From contig NC_037599.1 of NCBI RefSeq assembly GCF_003073045.1, forward strand, positions 22,696,555 to 22,760,554: a DNA stretch of 64,000 nt, read 5' to 3'. A model generated the notes under the pieces. The model was not told the origin of the DNA and searched no databases. It saw only the letters and a program-made list of their open reading frames with translations. Source of the DNA: Pomacea canaliculata. Taxonomy: Eukaryota > Mollusca > Gastropoda > Architaenioglossa > Ampullariidae. The position numbers and the translations under genes are program-made. Below are positions 15,863-41,085 of the stretch, in pieces (positions within the stretch are counted from its first letter, which is position 1; each line of letters opens with the position of its first letter).

Positions 15863-18068
15863 TCCTGTTTTATACAAAGATGGCATTGATTGCAGAAATA
15901 TTATGGTTTCTTTTTAAAAAAAGATGGCTCCAGAAAAACTCATCGAAAACACTTAATAACGACTAAAAGGTTGAGTGGAGCTGTCGGAATGAAGTATCTT
16001 TACACACTCACAGGCGCGGACAAGTGTTCCTCTGCTACATGATTATCTTTCCCACTTCTTTAATTACTGTTCTTTTGAGCTACTCTGCTTAAGGGAATAT
16101 CATTGTTCTTAAACCGATCTAAAACTACTTTTTATTCTTTCTGCTTATCTAACAGTACACAGATAAAGAAGAATCAAATAACATCAAATTTATTATGGAA
16201 AAGCAAGATTATTTTGTAAAGTCTTCTCGCTTCTCTGCCCTGTCTGTCAGTAGGCCGACAGCTTGTGACTAGAATGAGTTAACACAGTCCTGTGACAAGT
16301 GTTACTGACTCACACTCTCGATAAAAAAAAAGAGAGAGAACCAAAACAAACCCAAACCGCGCCAGTCATAACCTGGGCAAAGGTCAACAGTCACTGCACT
16401 AGGACCACTTGTAAGAGACTCTGTGATTGGTGTATTCAGTCACGACGAGGAGGTAAATGAGATCATATGTGCTTCCTTCTCCAGCCAGCAGAGAAGTATG
16501 TGTGTTGCAGACGAGCTATGCATATTTAGTGACTGTAATGTTACTTTGTAGCTTTCCATGAGTTGGGCGCGAAACTTGGAGGTCACGTTCAAGTAGGGGA
16601 TGGCGATAATGGAACTGGAACAATGCGATCTGTGTGACGCGTAGCGAGACGGAGACAGCCAATCAAAGCTAAGAAAACTACAGCGCGCGCGGGCGCAGGG
16701 AGTGTTCCTTGCCATTGTCCCGCAAGCCTCACCTCGTTAAAGTGACGGCGCGAAACCACCGTGGTGACCCTTTCACCCGATTCCCAGCTGTTTCTAATCG
16801 TAGAGTGACAGATTTTCACTAACATGAGTAACCAATAACAGAATTCTTCACGTACACCAAGGTTAGGGTTGAAAGTGGAAACTAGCGTTCAGAGTATGAA
16901 AGTTTAAGTTAAGGTTAGAAATCATCGCGTAAGATACTTGGTAATAATTATCAACTGACGAGAAGTATTTTATTTCTACGACTAGCCTCAATTAGTGTAA
17001 CAGGAGTTTGCATTTTTTAATAAAAAAAAAAAAATATATTATTCACCTCATGGGTAAACCATGTGGGCATTCTGGGGAAGAATTATAGCCGTGTGCACTT
17101 TCTGTTAGCGACTTATCAACAACAACATGCATGATGCAGTCAGCTTTTCCTTCACGGCTTCTTCTGTAGCAAAGGTCACAGAGGTCGTACGTCAGTCTGG
17201 TCAACGCTAGAGTTTCTGCCTTCCTACACGATTTTAACACAAACATGTTACCTCCGTCCGCGGCACGCAGAGCCGTATCGGGTCCACTAGGGAAAGACGC
17301 TGGTGGAGCAGTGGAAAGGGGGAGAAAGATATGAATAGTCACGGTTTTTGAAGAATAGCACTAGATCCGGTTCACCCCTAGTTCTGAGGAAAGTTATGTG
17401 CGTCCGGAATTTTTAATGACATACGAGTTACAAATACATTAGCAATTCGTCACAAAAGTTCCCTTTATCGTCCCTAACTGTTAAATTATGAATCATCCGT
17501 AATAGTGATTTTATTCCATAGTTTAAGTTGGCACAACCAGGCGGAATCATGCAGAATTTTCCTTAAATGTTCGGTTTCTCATCAAATCAGAATTATTCAC
17601 ATTACATTTATTGTTAAGCCGAAGAAATTTGTCAGGACCTCAAATGTTTTTTGAATTGATAATTATTTTTAACTTTCAAAAAATCTTTCTTACTCAGCAT
17701 AGTCTTCGTGCAGACGTTTGCCTAGTTTAAAAAAAAACAAACCTCTCTCTCTCTCTCAACAAAAGATTGAGAAAGCAGTTTCTCAACAAGATGACCGAAA
17801 CTTTAATAACAGGCTTAAATCTCTCTTCTTTATAAAAACAACCGGAAAGAAAGCTGTTTGGATTATGTTATTTGCTCGCATTGTAAAGAATGTTTGCAAA
17901 TTTCATTTGTCATTTCAGACGAAAATATAAGAACTGTGATAGTTTTGTAATTTGTCCTGGAACGAATTTGAGTTTTAGATTCTATGGATGATACATGGAA
18001 TGTACGAAGTCCTTTTTGCCGAAATGTCAATTATAGATTTCCGGGACAAATTCCTCTTTGTTCGGTCG

Positions 18069-18074
18069 TTTATT
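18069..18074 (-). terminator. Poly(A) signal of gene 2
   Basis: AATAAA on - about 24 bases past the stop; a second overlaps 18082-18087. Both are unusually close to the stop codon, so the true 3' end may be further on. Confidence 0.4.
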
Positions 18075-18097
18075 GCAGGAATTTATTTGAAATATTC

Positions 18098-21083
<2,986 letters not shown>

Positions 21084-21141
21084 GATTACGATGTAAGGTT
21101 GGAGAAAGAGATTAAGCTGAAGAGAGGGTATATTTCTCAAA

Positions 21142-21246
21142 CAGACGCGAAGAGTCTGACACGAGAAGTGAACCTGTGGCCGCTCCGCACCTAGCGTGGC
21201 TTTATATAGCCTCGAGCCCGTCGTCCTTAGCAGCGGCAGTGACGTC
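21142..21246 (-). promoter_or_regulatory. Promoter of alpha-tubulin gene 2
   Basis: TATATAAA on - at 21201-21208. The shared start-site block (TTCTCGTG..GACTCTTCGCGTCTG in transcript sense) covers 21142-21167, about 40 bases downstream of the TATA box. TGACGTC at 21240-21246 resembles a CRE/ATF half-palindrome. Confidence 0.7.
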
Positions 21247-21249
21247 GCG

Positions 21250-24121
21250 TCAACGGGACTTGAGGCCGAGCATGGTGATCCCAACCACGGCGCCAACCAG
21301 ACGACAGTTGCTATGTATGAGGTACACAATTGGGGTCAGGATGAGACCGGCTTGTAGTTTGAAGCTGTGCTGATGTGGCGTTCTCCTCATGGCGGCCGCT
21401 TTGTGTAGGGGACCTATAGTCAGTCGCGCCATTTTTAAACAGGTCAAAACAAGAAGAGAAAAAGAAAATCTTAAACATTTTCTGATTAAGTAAATGTTAA
21501 ATGTGACTTTTTTTTTATATGCCATGCACATAATGTAGTCCAAATGAGATTTGAATAGGGGAAGTTTTTTTTTTAAAAAAAATGAGAATTAATTAAATAT
21601 AAGTGGTTTTTGCTTGTGCGTTATTAATCAGCGTGAGCTGTGACGGTTACAGTAATATATTTCTTGATTGTATGTTGGAGGACGCCAAAAGTGTTTGTAA
21701 CCACAAGTGTGTAACCATGCAAACACAAGTATCTGTAGCAAATAAAAGACATTTTAGGTTTAGGTTTAGCTCCAACATTATACACTAACTTAGAAGAGTA
21801 GCTGTGAAAAGGTTACCGAGTACTGGTGTCCTAGGAACGGTCAAACATCTCAGATACTATATATAGATAGCAGGAAACCAGTCTCTACTTCCATTGATAC
21901 AGAGTGCTTCCTGTCACTTGTATCCCGATTTGCAATAATTTGTTTCTCAGATTTATTATTAATTTGCTTTTAAACCGTAATTTGTTCCATTTGGTATTTT
22001 AGTAAATGGTGGAGAAGGAACACATTCTAATTACAAGACAAGAACAACTTTCATTAGTCTGTTATTTTCCCGCTTTCATTAGTCTGATTTCACCTGTACC
22101 TGTGGGCAAGATTCACACACAGACCTTGATAAACAACTAACTGCTCGATCTAACATCTTTCACTTTCTTTGCGCTGTCTTTAGAGTCTACTACTGTGGTG
22201 TGGTTGACTTTTCTGACCTCGTCTTTCCTTTTCAGCTCAGTTCCCTCCAACACTTATTCCATTTCGTTCGTCTCCCTTACTTTCCCTACCCTTGAACTGT
22301 GTGTGTGTGTTTTTTAAGCTGTCTTCTTCATTTGTCATTGGAACGCTTCCTTTTTGCGAACTTCTTGTTTTTTTCCCCCGCTCACTCGATATTTACCGTT
22401 TGCCTCCCTGGTGTTTATTGATTTACTTGTTGATTGTTTGTAGAGTAAGCAACACCTTGTGTACACATCATCCTCCCTGTCACCCTGTTGGCCGCCATTT
22501 GCCAGGAGTTCGTGTACCGGCTGCCGAGCCTTGTCACACATGCCGGTGTGGATCGTGTACCTGCAGAGACTTGTCACCTGCCGAGTAGCGAGTAACGAGG
22601 ACTTGACAATAGAGGACTGACGAGAGGCGCGCTTACCTGGACTGGCGCTCGAAACCAGGTCAGCACAAAGGTGAAGCCTCCGGCACGTGTGTGTGTGTGT
22701 GTGTAGGCGAGAGGGAGACGAGACAGGTACCTGGAGGTGGAGATAAAAGGCGAGGTGACATGGTGTATTAGCATAGGGCTTACAGATTATTCGCCGACGT
22801 CAAGATTGTGGCTGAGTCACGCTCTCTCATTTTTTAATTGGTGGTGGAAATTAAAGTGTCAAGGAAGGTTGGAACTATTTACATGTGTTGAAATTAATAA
22901 AAGTCCATGATTGCTGTAGTGTTTATTATAAAGCCACTCGCATACATGCCGACAGGCCTGTGATATTCAGCTCTCAGGTATATTTATTCACAGGCTGTCT
23001 CTCTTGTGTATCTTAGTATTCTCGTCCCTCTTTATAGTGAATGCGGCATAATTAAAAGGGTACGCTGATTTGAACATCCAGTCACCTTTATAAATTTCAT
23101 CGTTATGAATAATAGGGATATTGTCATTATCTCTCTCTGACACACACACACATGCCACGTAGCACGTACGCTGACACATTGAAGGTAATAGCACATTCCT
23201 CCCTTTCACTCTCCAATTATCTTTCAACGGCTTTCAGTTATGTCCTTTACGTACTACTCCACATATAATCTAGGCACGTCAGCAGCACACAACATAGAGA
23301 GAGAGAGCAAAGGGCGAGACGACGTGGAGTACATAACCTTTTGCGTTCACCCCACCTATGCTTCAACGGTCGATGATCCACGGTAACACAGCCACCTGTG
23401 AACAGGTGACAACTTGTTTCTTCGATCGCGCCTAATCAAAGAGTGTGGCGCTTGGGATAGACATGAAATATCTATGCACGATGCGAGCGAGCACACACAC
23501 ACACACTAATTAGCGACGAGGGCGCCATTTTGTCAGACTTTTCGCTAAAATAGTCATGTAAAAATATGTTTTGTGAGTACTTTGTGTTTTTGTCCGCTGA
23601 ATCAATGATGTAATAATAAGCTTTTGCAAAATTGAAAGTAATTAGTGAACAAGATTATGTTAAACAACAGCGGCAACAGTACAGTAATCTCTGGATTTAT
23701 AAATTTTTTCGTAAATTTAGCAACAAAGGACAAATGAATGAAACCATTATAAGAATGGTTACAGGGTAGGAAAAGTCGATGACTGAACGGGTATAAACTT
23801 CTGAAAGGAAATAAATTAATAAATATTCTTTAGAAAGGAGTAATGAGACGAAGCTTTCTAGCTGTGAAACCGTAATTTCACACGATAGCTCTAGCTGACA
23901 ATAGTCGATAGGCGGCCTTTGATCACGGTCCCTTGAGGTAGTAGCGGAAAGAATTATACAGGGTGTAGTCTTGAGCCTCTCTACTAAAACGTAGGCGTTA
24001 CAGGGAATAACAGGTCAGTCTCTCAAACACATACAATACACAAGAATAAAAACACAACTCATTCAAACATCGCTTCTTCGTGCCAAGAAAATAAAAACAT
24101 GCTGGTAGGCTTGAAACTCAC
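21250..24121. other. Spacer between genes 2 and 3
   Basis: No gene recognised. The part at about 23475-23700, with CGCCATTTTGTCAGAC and TTTCGCTAAAAT, is homologous to 32570-32790 past gene 5, so it belongs to the duplicated unit of genes 3 and 5. Short CA repeats occur at about 22690, 23145 and 23495. Confidence 0.55.
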
Positions 24122-24127
24122 TTTAAT
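24122..24127 (-). terminator. Poly(A) signal of gene 3
   Basis: ATTAAA on -, about 120 bases past the stop. In the homologous place gene 5 has overlapping AATAAA signals. Confidence 0.5.
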
Positions 24128-24158
24128 TTCACGTTTGGTATTCTAGAAAGAAATGTTC

Positions 24159-24176
24159 AGACAAATAAATTTGTCT
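24159..24176 (-). promoter_or_regulatory. Possible 3'-UTR hairpin of gene 3
   Basis: In transcript sense AGACAAA pairs with TTTGTCT around a four-base TTTA loop. The homologous site in gene 5 (33267-33286) keeps the pairing with a G-U pair. The function is unknown. Confidence 0.4.
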
Positions 24177-24248
24177 ATGGGCAAATCTTCCTGTGAGCTT
24201 GCAGTACGTAGTTTCAAAACAGTTCAGTATCGGAGGTTTTGTTTAAAA

Positions 24249-27039
<2,791 letters not shown>

Positions 27040-27099
27040 GTTGAAGTTTGGAGGTTAACTTGTGGTCGAGAAAGAAACTGAGGAAGACGATCTCTCAAG

Positions 27100-27191
27100 C
27101 AGACCCGAAGTGTCCGTCGCGAGAAGAAGTGCTGTGCGGCAGGTGCGGGCTGACTGACTTTTATACGCCAAAGGCCGTTGCCCATGGCTAC
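27100..27191 (-). promoter_or_regulatory. Promoter of alpha-tubulin gene 3
   Basis: TATAAAA on - at 27159-27165. The shared start-site block lies at 27100-27125 and is identical in genes 4 and 5. Just upstream, 27177-27191 reads GTTGCC CAT GGCTAC, one mismatch from an RFX X-box (GTTRCC NNN GGYAAC), the element that drives ciliary genes. Genes 4 and 5 keep the flanks but have lost the first half-site. Confidence 0.65.
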
Positions 27192-27199
27192 AAAGCAAC

Positions 27200-27731
27200 C
27201 ATGGCTCCTACCCTGTACATGGTTACGGGTACGTGCAGAATAGTCCTGCACGACATACTTAAAAAAAAATTGGCAAATGTGTTGACGGAGGTTAACAAAG
27301 CTTTGAAAAGATTTATTTCTTTTAGAGCTGGGGAAGGTAGGGTGGAAGGGTCTTTCATTTATGTGCAACTTGTACACATTAATCTGTGATTGATAGCGAG
27401 GCTTTGACTATAAAGCCGGTGCTTAGAAAGTAAAGAATACGAGCCATGAACAGGGCAAGTGTTCAAGTTTGAGGTTCAAGACTAGAATGTATCGAAGTCT
27501 TATCAAGTTGTATGCAAGGGCTGTTGCCAACATGAACGAGCGAAACCTATATTTGGTGGGGATTTGGTCGGCTTAGCCACAGTAAGAACAACACTTGCTT
27601 AGCAGCTTGCATTGCTTCAGAGAAGAAAGCATATACCGTGACACATACAAGTACACAGACACGTATGCACATAAATACTTTTGCCTATGCCTCAAAATTT
27701 ACATGTACACCCACATGAGCATATATATATA
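27200..27731. other. Upstream flank of gene 3
   Basis: No gene. The stretch at about 27400-27620 aligns with 31500-31760 (upstream of gene 4) and 36050-36310 (upstream of gene 5), showing that the tandem duplication included several hundred bases of 5' flank. Confidence 0.6.
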
Positions 27732-28320
27732 TGACCCTCCACGACGAAATGAGTCTTAAGTCGCGCGGAACAGTTTTGTGCTAGAGGCCCCGAAAGGTGA
27801 TAGGGGTCAATGTTGTGCAGTTTGACTTTTCTTTAAAAATGGATTTCTTGGTTATTAAACTATCAGGAAAATACACTGGTATGTTAAAATAAAAGTTAGA
27901 AATCGACTTTAAATACGTTTTAATCGAGGTACCCTACTGAGATCCATACCGATTTTAGACGAAATTCAAACGCTGTTTCGATACTGTTTCCTTGTCATAA
28001 CCCATCGTGTTATACCTTGCCAGAAAGCCCGGAGTCTGTATGTTCAACTTCTTTAAACGATTCAAATAATAACCGGTTAAAAGATTTGCCTGCAAAAGTT
28101 TAGGAGTAAACAAATCTGGTCGGCTAATCTTTGAACCCGCTTTTCTCAATATGGCCGCCTCCTTACTTTCACACTTCAAACGTTTAAAATTCACTCAATA
28201 TTAGGACTAGAAGAACAACTTTTGTACCAAAAGAAAGCACAGAATCTTTATTTTGTATAAATATGCAATTTGGCAAGTCTCAAATTCCCGACTTAAGACT
28301 CATTTCCTCGTGGAGGCTCA
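27732..28320. mobile_element. Inverted-repeat (MITE-like) element, about 0.59 kb
   Basis: The left end begins TGACCCTCCACGACG and runs on to GAGTCTTAAGTCG. The right end is its inverted copy, with about 31 of 34 positions matching. AT dinucleotide repeats flank both sides, consistent with insertion into a TA-rich site, though the repeats hide any target duplication. The interior codes no recognisable transposase. It lies between genes 3 and 4 and is absent from the spacer upstream of gene 5. Superfamily is undecided; Tc1/mariner-like is possible because of the TA context. Confidence 0.75.
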
Positions 28321-28507
28321 CATATATATATATGCACGCGAAAGTAAAAACAGACATAGAAGTATACATACATAAACACACAAACGCACGCTTAATCACT
28401 CACATATAGACAATAACCAGTGCAGGTACAGACGACAAAAAGAAACTGAAAAAGTACATCATACATCACGCAAAGAGGCTAAACAACATGGTGGGTATGA
28501 AAGATAG

Positions 28508-28513
28508 TTTATT
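28508..28513 (-). terminator. Poly(A) signal of gene 4
   Basis: AATAAA on -, about 105 bases past the stop codon, in sequence that aligns with the 3' end of gene 5. Confidence 0.6.
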
Positions 28514-28618
28514 TTTGTGTGTAGTATTCTCGAGAAAAAAAAAATGTTAAAAAAAAAAGTTTTTTTTAAAAAAATATTCCTCGATCCAGAAAGCATTGAA
28601 TCACTGAGAAAACGTTTT

Positions 28619-31186
<2,568 letters not shown>

Positions 31187-31242
31187 GTTGAAGTTTGGCG
31201 GATAAGGTGTGGAGAGAAAGAAACGGGGGAGACGATCTCAAG

Positions 31243-31307
31243 CAGACCCGAAGTGTCCGTCGCGAGAAATGGTTGGGTGGGTCAGTTACGTGTGCCTGTC
31301 TTTTATA
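31243..31307 (-). promoter_or_regulatory. Promoter of alpha-tubulin gene 4
   Basis: TATAAAA on - at 31301-31307. The start-site block at 31243-31268 is identical to gene 5. The surrounding 150 bases are nearly identical to gene 5, including the GGTTGCTGTGCAGCCATGG-type stretch upstream of the TATA box. Confidence 0.75.
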
Positions 31308-31309
31308 GG

Positions 31310-32543
31310 GACAAAGCTGATTTCCATGGCTGCACAGCAACCATGATGCATGCTGGATACATGCAAAATAGTCCCGCATAACGAATCTAAAAAAAAAAAA
31401 AAAAAAAAAAATCCACAAACATGTTAGCAGGCTTGCACAAAGAACTTGAAAGATTTATTTTTTTCCGAGGCTGGGGTGCAGAAAAGCCTTTTCATTGGTG
31501 TGCAACGTGCATGCATTGAGCGGACGATTGACCGCGAATCTGTGGTTAAAGAATCCGTAATTAGCATGTCAAACAGGCATGTCAAAAAAATGTCGTATGT
31601 TTAACATCCAGGTTCGAGAACAGAATGCATCGAGGTCATAACAAACTGTGAGGAGGGTCTGTTGCTAACACCAACGAGTTAAACTGACATTTAGAAGATT
31701 TGGCTTAGAGAGGAAGGAACGACTACTTTTCAGCGGCTTGTTTGGGCTGAGAGAAGACAGTTTACATTTTTACATTTGTATATATTTACACACACACACT
31801 AACACACAAACACACACACACACACACAAACGAGAGAGAGAGAGAGGACAAACAAGGACAAAAATCAGAAAGTTCTAACAAAAGTTATTCTTTCAGCAGA
31901 AAGTCTGATCATGTGGCTTTCTCTCGTGAAGTCTCAAGTCTCGCTCACACACACACACACACACAAAATGAATATGTACAAACATGCAAACAAACAAGAG
32001 TGACAATACATAGCTACCTACATATAAATACAGACATGATGGAGATTTACCTGTATAAATACAGAGATGCGCACACACACATAAATAAACAGAAACACAA
32101 GCACACATTAAACATAGCAGCATGCACAAATATATTTTGAATTCTAACACATATACATTGTTACAGATATGCAGACACACTGATAAAGACATACAGACGG
32201 ACAAACAACAAAAGCTCTCTTATGCATTCTTCCAAAGTTTTAATCATTACGTTTGTCTGTCTGCCGAATATCCACCTATCCTTTTTCCTTTTTTCCAAAA
32301 GGTATTAAAGATACTTTAATATAACATTTACTGAAATATTTGAGACTAAGAAGTATTTCATTGCCAGCCTAGTTGGGGTAGAGAGCAGCTCTTTGTAATC
32401 TGTGCGTTTTTCGTGTAAATTTACTCAGTTTTCCCGTAAACATGTTTTATTACCTGCTTTCTGTAATTTCTGCTAGTACACTACAGCTTGAGATCTTCAC
32501 AGTTTTCCATTATTGATAGCAAGGAAATATTAGAAATTGTTAA

Positions 32544-32575
<32 letters not shown>

Positions 32576-33226
32576 GTGCGCGCGCGCGAGCGGATGTAGG
32601 GAGCGAGACAGAACGAGAGAAAGCCATCTTATCAGACGTTTCGCTAAAAGAATAACTTCTGTTATGAGAAAACTTTTTGATTTTTGTCCTCGGTTAGCCT
32701 CGACCGCACAAACGGAAAGACATAACGAAAATAATAAAATACTAGGATTACAATAATGAACAAGCATCGTCAACAACAACAGAAAGCATTGTCTCTGAAT
32801 AAAAAAAAATGATTTCGCTAACTTTTGCAGCTGACAAATTAAGTCAGGTTATAGAGGAGGTGTCGATGATTGTATTGTGATAAATATTTTTAAAGTAAAT
32901 AATGTAATGTAAAGAAATAGAGTTGTTGTAAGCGCATATGAAATGTTGAAATGTAACATGTGACACCCTGGCTCTAGCTGTTGACTACAGTCGACACCCA
33001 GCCTCTGGTCTTCTTCCCTTCAAAAAAGTAGCAAGTGCAGTTATAAAGTATTAACACCCTAAGTAGTCATAATTTGTCAATTAAACATAAGGGTAACAGG
33101 AGTCGCACACACAATCATAATCACTCTCTCTTTCAGCTACAGTTGCAGAAGAAAAGACGAAGAGAGAGCATTCATTATCTGATATATCCCAGAAAGAAAC
33201 AAAACCCAATGTGGTAGGTCTGGAAC
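31310..33226. other. Spacer between genes 4 and 5
   Basis: No gene recognised. It has an A-run at 31388-31411, CA repeats at about 31789-31829, 31948-31968 and 32557-32577, and a block at 32570-32790 homologous to 23475-23700 past gene 3. The 5' flank of gene 4 (31500-31760) aligns with those of genes 3 and 5. Confidence 0.55.
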
Positions 33227-33236
33227 TTTATTTATT
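33227..33236 (-). terminator. Overlapping poly(A) signals of gene 5
   Basis: Two overlapping AATAAA signals on -, about 125 bases past the stop. Confidence 0.6.
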
Positions 33237-33356
33237 TTTTGTGTGTGGTATTCTCGTATGAATATTCAGACAAATAAATTTATCTGAAAGAAAGAGATCT
33301 TTCTTCATGCAGGAAACACGGGGTTTCGAAACAGTTCGATATGGAAGATTCTTTTC

Positions 33357-35758
<2,402 letters not shown>

Positions 35759-35814
35759 GTTGAAGTTTAGCGGTTAAGGTGTGGTTAGAAAGAAACAGGT
35801 GAGACGATCTCAAG

Positions 35815-35879
35815 CAGACCCGAAGTGTCCGTCGCGAGAAATGGTTGCGTGGGTCAGTTACGTGTGCCTGTCTTTTATA
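35815..35879 (-). promoter_or_regulatory. Promoter of alpha-tubulin gene 5
   Basis: TATAAAA on - at 35873-35879 and the shared start-site block at 35815-35840. Almost identical to the gene 4 promoter, so the promoter looks functional even though the coding part is broken. Confidence 0.7.
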
Positions 35880-35884
35880 GGGAA

Positions 35885-36440
35885 AAGGCTGGTTTCCATG
35901 GCTGCACAGCAACCATGATGCATGCCGGGTACATGCAAAATAGTCCCGCATAACGAACATGTTGGCAGACTTACACAAAGCACGTGAAAGATTATTTTTT
36001 TTTGTTGAGGCTGTGGAGGGCATTAAAAAGTCTTTTCATTTGCGTGAAACGTGCATGCATTGAATGAGCGATTGACGGAGAGCTGCGACTAAAGAATCAG
36101 TGCTTAACATGTAAAAAGAGTCTTGTGAAGAAAAGGGCGCAAGTTTAATAACTAGGATCAAGAATAGAGTGTATCGAAGTCATAACAAACTGTATGTAGG
36201 GTCTGTTGTTAACAACTACGATTTAAACCAACGTTTAGAGGGGATTTGGCTTACAGCAGAAGGAACGATTACTTTTCAGCGGATTATTTGGTTTGAGAGA
36301 AGACAGTTTTCACTATTACATTAGTATATCTTTACACAGACACACAAACACACGGTTGTTTTAATGCTCTCCGACAAACGCGAAGCACAACATTCATGAA
36401 GTTAATCACCATCAGAATAAGCCAAACAGTTAAATTAGAG
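35885..36440. other. Spacer between genes 5 and 6
   Basis: No gene. It is the shared upstream flank of the gene 3/4/5 unit (about 36050-36310) followed by the 3' flank of gene 6. Confidence 0.55.
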
Positions 36441-36445
36441 ACTGT

Positions 36446-36451
36446 TTTATT
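36446..36451 (-). terminator. Poly(A) signal of gene 6
   Basis: AATAAA on - about 160 bases beyond the stop codon that is reached. Confidence 0.45.
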
Positions 36452-36608
36452 AAACAGCAAAAATATCAGTCAATACGTTTTCAAAACACTATGTTCTCTA
36501 AAATTTCAGCATTTGATTTACACGAGTAACAAATTACACTAATAGTCACTTGAACTATTGACGCTATGCGTTGCTGTGGATACGTGCTCAATGTTTAAAC
36601 TACTTTCT

Positions 36609-39217
<2,609 letters not shown>

Positions 39218-39280
39218 GATTGGAAATATCGGCTTAGCCTCCAACAGAGAAGTCCTTTAGCCAAAGATAATCTGCCTCAC

Positions 39281-39353
39281 GCTGACAGCAATGTGTCGGG
39301 CACGAGTATCAACCACCGCCTAAAACCTCGGAGTTTTTTTCCTTCTTTTTATA
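39281..39353 (-). promoter_or_regulatory. Promoter of alpha-tubulin gene 6
   Basis: TATAAAA on - at 39347-39353. A diverged form of the start-site block (CTCGTGCCCGACACATTGCTG in transcript sense) lies at about 39281-39306. Confidence 0.6.
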
Positions 39354-39359
39354 CGGAGG

Positions 39360-41040
39360 AACACCACAATCTGCGTCCTTGCTGCGTGGTAACACAATCG
39401 GCGCATGGGCTCAGGCCACTTCCTGTTGCGCGGAGGAGAGTAAGTGCGCGGGGTAGCCCTAGGGATGGGTCGAGAGGTCTACTCTGGTCTGAAGATGGCA
39501 GCTCTCAGCACATGGGCGGGCATAGTTTCGTTCAGTACAGTTTACAGAATCCACCATCTTGTCACCAAACGATTTATAATCCCTCTTTTCCCACGGCAAG
39601 GGCCCTTGGTCTTGGCTGTTGTGTAGCAACATACGTGTTGACGACAATAAGCCGGAGAACTAGAGAGCTTTTTGAAAACCATTTGTAACCGAGAAATGTT
39701 TTAAAGAACAAAACAAAATCGTTATCTGCTATATAAATAACGAAAGGCGTTCAGACAAGTCTTACGGACGTTGAGAACGGAAACAGATTTCATTTTAGTT
39801 TCAGTCTTTTTTACCCCCACAGTTTAGTAGACAAAGTTCGAATATCTGTTACTGGTGATCAGTTTTGTTTTTTACCTGCCGTTTTAAGTCAGAGTTAACT
39901 CTATGCCTGGGCCATTCTCAATATCGTCAATCACTAACATATGCTATTCCTTGAATGTGTGACGAGCATGCGCGTGCTCGAGAGCGAGACTGAAGGAACT
40001 AGTGAGAAGGATGACTGTAGCTCCTCCAGAATTTCGCTGCATATCGTAGCCTTGGGGGTTGAAGGATGCCAGCTATCAAACCCATCTCTTGACAACCGTT
40101 GCAGAGAATAGGCGTTCATGATTTATAAAATTAATGTTTTCAGTAAACCTGACTTCCAAAATACTTTGCATAAAAAACAATCCAACAAGCTACAAACTGC
40201 AATAGTCCTTGATTTCCTTGACCTGTGCAGGCTGACCTACCATATTCTATTCTAGTCATCGGAGGATGAAGTCGGCGGTGGCTAAGATAGTCTTTGACGA
40301 CTGGCGGTGTGCAGGTACGGCCAGGTGAATATAGAAACTCATGTTCTCCAGACAGTTCGTCTTTCTCCGATTCTTAGTGTGTCTTCTAGGATATGCTCGA
40401 GTGTCGTGCCGGGTCACGTGACCAAACCAGAGGAAATGCTGTGCAGTTTCCTTTAAAGCACTTGGTAGCCAACGTCTACATAATTCAGTGTCGGCAAGTG
40501 AACCCCACTTCTATGTAGCAGTCGTAAAACAGGATATCAAAAAACTGCGAGGACTTGTACAGACGGGACTGGTTAAAATATCGTAATCTTATGGGCGTTG
40601 CGACACTACTGCAATGATGCAAACTGTTTTTTAAAACTAGTTGTTCATCTGTTCCACGTACAGATCCCTACTTTTTACCGTTTGTGTCGATGATGCTGTT
40701 ATGAGTGCCGTGTCTATTCTATATGCTCATCTTCGTTGTTACCCATCAGGAGATTTGAGCTGAAGCCAGACTACATGTGATCTCCTACCGCCCGAGATAA
40801 GAGGCATTAGTGGTGTATTTCTCCATAAAATTGGATCAGCATAGCTCCAGGGGGCTCTCTACACGTACCATATTCCCTTCTTAACTGTCACAAAATTTTT
40901 AAGTCCGTCACAATTGTTTCAAAAAAACTTCAAAGCAAGATTTTAATCATATCCGGCAGATTGAAGCAGTTTTAAGATGATAACATTAATGATCAGTACG
41001 TCGAACCTCGTGCTCAATAAAATAAGCATTTCAGGATTTT
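39360..41040. other. Spacer between genes 6 and 7
   Basis: No gene recognised apart from a weak LINE trace at about 40250-40470. The rest is unremarkable AT-rich DNA. Confidence 0.5.
40250..40470 (-). mobile_element. Possible LINE 3'-end relic
   Basis: On - the translation gives FGHVTRHDTLEHILEDTL across a frame change, resembling the FGHV-R-D-LE motif near the C-terminus of many LINE reverse transcriptases. It is short and decayed, with no other domain. Confidence 0.4.
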
Positions 41041-41046
41041 AAATAA

Positions 41047-41052
41047 TTTATT
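41047..41052 (-). terminator. Poly(A) signal of gene 7
   Basis: AATAAA on - about 147 bases past the gene 7 stop, beyond the exon 2 relic. Confidence 0.5.
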
Positions 41053-41085
41053 GAAGGAAAAAAAGATGAATAATAGCATCTTTAA

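Larger units (their letters stand above)
11916..18060. other. Spacer between the LINE and alpha-tubulin gene 2
   Basis: No gene recognised over about 6 kb. It contains a dispersed-repeat-like stretch (about 12640-13080), an ATC/ATT microsatellite (14454-14510), a 26-base perfect palindrome (15837-15862) and a GC-richer, CCAAT-bearing patch at about 16550-16800 that looks promoter-like without an attached coding exon. Confidence 0.5.

Noticed and set aside
31789-32220. Cys-rich or Thr/His-rich small proteins over CA-rich DNA
   Set aside because: Frames are produced by CA microsatellites and have no start or splice context.
40868-40885. Possible relic exon 1 (CAT next to GTAC on -) near 40880
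   Set aside because: It lies downstream of the exon 2 relic in - sense, so the order is wrong, and the wider sequence does not match any exon 1.
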